DNA of 16,200 bases from JAWOJF01 sp046481785. GTDB lineage: Bacteria > Bacteroidota > Ignavibacteria > Ignavibacteriales > Ignavibacteriaceae. Below, piece by piece: positions 14,935 through 16,200 of this stretch (within the stretch, counting starts at the first letter, position 1; the number at the start of each line of letters is the position of its first letter). The stretch is from the NCBI GenBank assembly GCA_046481785.1, contig JAWOJF010000335.1, positions 1-16,200 of the forward strand. Reading direction: 5' to 3'. A model generated the notes under the pieces. The model saw nothing but the letters and a program-made list of their open reading frames with translations, did no database searches and was not told the DNA's origin. A program made the translations under genes and the position numbers.

Positions 14935-15591
14935 ATGAATAATTCCAGCTTAATAAAACATATCTGTTTTGATCTTGACGGTACAATAATAAATTCATAC
15001 TCAACTATTTATAAAACAACAATAAAAACTCTTGAGCATTTTAAAATTACCGACCCTCTTGAAGAGAAGGAATTCTTAAAACGGATCGGCCATCACTTTC
15101 TTCATATCTTCCGGGATCTGAATATCAATGTCCCCGATATTGAACATTTTATTAACGTATATAAATCATTCTATTTCGATTTTATCGATGATTCAACTAT
15201 ATACGCAGGTGCAGAGAATGTTTTTAACTACCTGAAAGAAAAGGAAATAAAAATTTCTCTTCTTACTACCAAAGCACAGGATCAGGCAGAAAAAATACTG
15301 GAGCATTTTAATCTAACACATTTTTTTTCCGCCATAATGGGAAGAAGAACCGGGATCGAAATAAAACCATCACCGGCTCCTTTGCTTTTAATTTGTAAGG
15401 AACTGGGCGTTGATCCGGCAGAGACAATAATGACGGGAGATTCTGAGCTTGATATTCAATGTGGTAAAAATGCCGGGGCAAAATCATGTGCAGTTACTTA
15501 TGGCTACAGAACATTAGAAGTTCTGCAGGATGAAAAACCTGATTTTGTTATTTCGGATATAAAAGAGATAATTAAAATTCTAAAACCATAG
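14935..15591 (+). CDS. HAD-family phosphatase, phosphoglycolate phosphatase-like
   Basis: A 218-aa HAD hydrolase. Motif I is D13-x-D15 (CFDLDGTIINS), the nucleophile and acid/base; motif II T111 (SLLTTK); motif III K144 (EIKPSPAPL); motif IV GDSELD with D169 and D173 for Mg. The helical cap between motifs I and II (about 20-85) and the KPSPAP signature are typical of the Gph/PGMB/pyrophosphatase subfamily, which removes phosphate from small metabolites such as 2-phosphoglycolate. The exact substrate cannot be set from sequence. The start is preceded by no clear ribosome site. All catalytic residues are present, so an active enzyme is expected. Confidence 0.88.
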   Translation: MNNSSLIKHICFDLDGTIINSYSTIYKTTIKTLEHFKITDPLEEKEFLKRIGHHFLHIFRDLNINVPDIEHFINVYKSFYFDFIDDSTIYAGAENVFNYLKEKEIKISLLTTKAQDQAEKILEHFNLTHFFSAIMGRRTGIEIKPSPAPLLLICKELGVDPAETIMTGDSELDIQCGKNAGAKSCAVTYGYRTLEVLQDEKPDFVISDIKEIIKILKP

Positions 15592-15626
15592 TTACAAATT
15601 AAAGATATATGACCTATACTAAAGAT

Positions 15627-15645
15627 GAGGCTGTCCCAAAAGTCA
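15627..15645. mobile_element. Solitary IS-end-like motif
   Basis: GAGGCTGTCCCAAAAGTCA resembles the terminal inverted repeats of many IS5/IS1182-like insertion sequences (GAGGCTGTCTCAAAAG type). No transposase gene or matching opposite end is seen in the window. It is probably a remnant, or one end of an element lost by deletion. Confidence 0.35.
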
Positions 15646-15763
15646 ATTTGAGTGAATATATTTTTATTTTTTTAATTAGCATGATTATTAAAGATTTTAA
15701 TATTCCTCCGAAGAGATTGTGTAAAAATTAAAGACTGGAATAAATATTAACTTTATTGATTAA

Positions 15764-15844
15764 CCCCATGTTTTAACATGGGGGAGCCTAAAGAACCATA
15801 ACGGGCTTTAGCCCTGAACTGAAGTTAATTCAGGGCTAAAGCCC
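15764..15844. repeat. Second palindromic family: two adjacent hairpins
   Basis: CCCCATGTT-TT-AACATGGGG (15764-15783) is a perfect 9-bp hairpin with TT loop, the same geometry as the CCACGAC hairpins but different sequence. It is followed by GGGCTTTAGCCCTGAA (15803-15818) and TTCAGGGCTAAAGCCC (15829-15844), perfect 16-bp arms with 10-nt loop that share the core GGCTTTAGCC with the larger hairpins of copies A-C. It appears to be a related but diverged element. Confidence 0.8.
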
Positions 15845-15864
15845 ATATAATATTAGCTCATATC

Positions 15865-16140
15865 CCCCAGGCTGAAGGGTCTGTTGCATAACTAATAATT
15901 TAAATGTCTTCTCCTTGAAAGAGACTGTTTATTTATTGCCACGACATTTACGTCGTGGTTTAGGATTCCAAATATTTTTGGCTTTAGCCCCCGAAGGGTC
16001 GGGACACGCACAATTAAGGCAAATTGTGGCTAAAGCCTCCATGCTAATTGTTTTCTCCCACGACTTAAAAGTCGTGGCAATTGATATCTTCTCCTTGTGA
16101 AGTTAAGGCTGAGTTGTGCAACACTCCCTGAAGCCAGGGG
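15865..16140. mobile_element. Composite palindromic element, copy C, within outer inverted repeats (MITE-like)
   Basis: The inner part repeats the copy A layout: CCACGACAT-TT-ACGTCGTGG (15939-15958, one mismatch), the GGCTTTAGCC...GGCTAAAGCC hairpin (15980-16037), and perfect CCACGACTT-AA-AAGTCGTGG (16058-16077). The left arm of the large hairpin is split by a 20-nt insertion (15990-16009). Outside these, 15865-15893 is an imperfect inverted copy of 16112-16140 (23 of 29 match, core TGTTGCA-x-AACT). An 11-nt direct repeat TCTTCTCCTTG occurs at 15907-15917 and 16087-16097. No protein-coding gene is credible here; a 61-codon frame merely crosses the hairpins. Confidence 0.75.
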
Positions 16141-16200
16141 TTAATGTACCTTTATTCACCACTTTCTACTTTTCACACAATCCCCGCGGGAAGGTATTAT

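Noticed and set aside
15915..16100. Open frame across copy C
   Set aside because: It crosses the hairpin arms and the similar frame through copies A and B is not conserved as protein.
15764..16140. Structured repeats as an omega RNA or other guide RNA
   Set aside because: No tnpB, iscB or other nuclease gene is present, and the structures are repetitive palindromes rather than a single scaffold with a guide.

Overview
The window is AT-rich, gene-dense chromosomal bacterial DNA. The gene content fits the Ignavibacteria/Bacteroidota-Chlorobi neighbourhood: an FbaB-type class I aldolase, a YpdA-type bacillithiol disulfide reductase, many hybrid signalling proteins, paired small lipoproteins, few strong Shine-Dalgarno sites, and a few TAnnTTTG boxes like Bacteroidota -7 elements. 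This placement is inferred from content; no rRNA or tRNA gene is present to confirm it.

Layout. (1) Bases 1-128 form a perfect palindrome that also serves as terminator for fbaB (minus strand). (2) 1.4-2.1 kb holds a VapBC-like toxin-antitoxin pair with an operator-like palindrome. (3) 2.3-3.3 kb is a mobile-element island: a single-domain HUH Y1 transposase (IS200/RAYT-like) framed by hairpin repeats, with two 95% identical 136-bp repeats around it. (4) 3.3-4.3 kb is ypdA. (5) 4.5-8.2 kb is a signalling cluster: a REC-HisKA-HATPase protein, a convergent REC-PAS protein and a membrane PAS histidine kinase. None carries a DNA-binding output. (6) 8.4-10.1 kb is an oligopeptide-binding lipoprotein without adjacent permease genes. 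(7) 10.4-12.8 kb has two tandem paralogous lipoproteins and a TPR protein, closed by a clear intrinsic terminator. (8) 12.9-15.6 kb has a HisKA_2 sensor kinase and a HAD phosphatase. (9) 15.6-16.2 kb is repeat-rich: an IS-end-like motif, a second hairpin family and a third copy of the composite hairpin element inside longer inverted repeats.

The strongest unusual signal is the repeat system. One layout recurs: a 9-bp hairpin on CCACGAC, then a 17-bp-arm hairpin on GGCTTTAGCCACAATTT, then another CCACGAC hairpin. It exists as short non-coding copies and as a version in which the transposase gene occupies the loop of the large hairpin, its stop codon lying in one arm. This suggests an autonomous Y1 element and its internally deleted derivatives, with base changes that preserve pairing. 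The 128-bp palindrome at the window edge is the second notable feature, with the caveat that it may be an assembly artefact.
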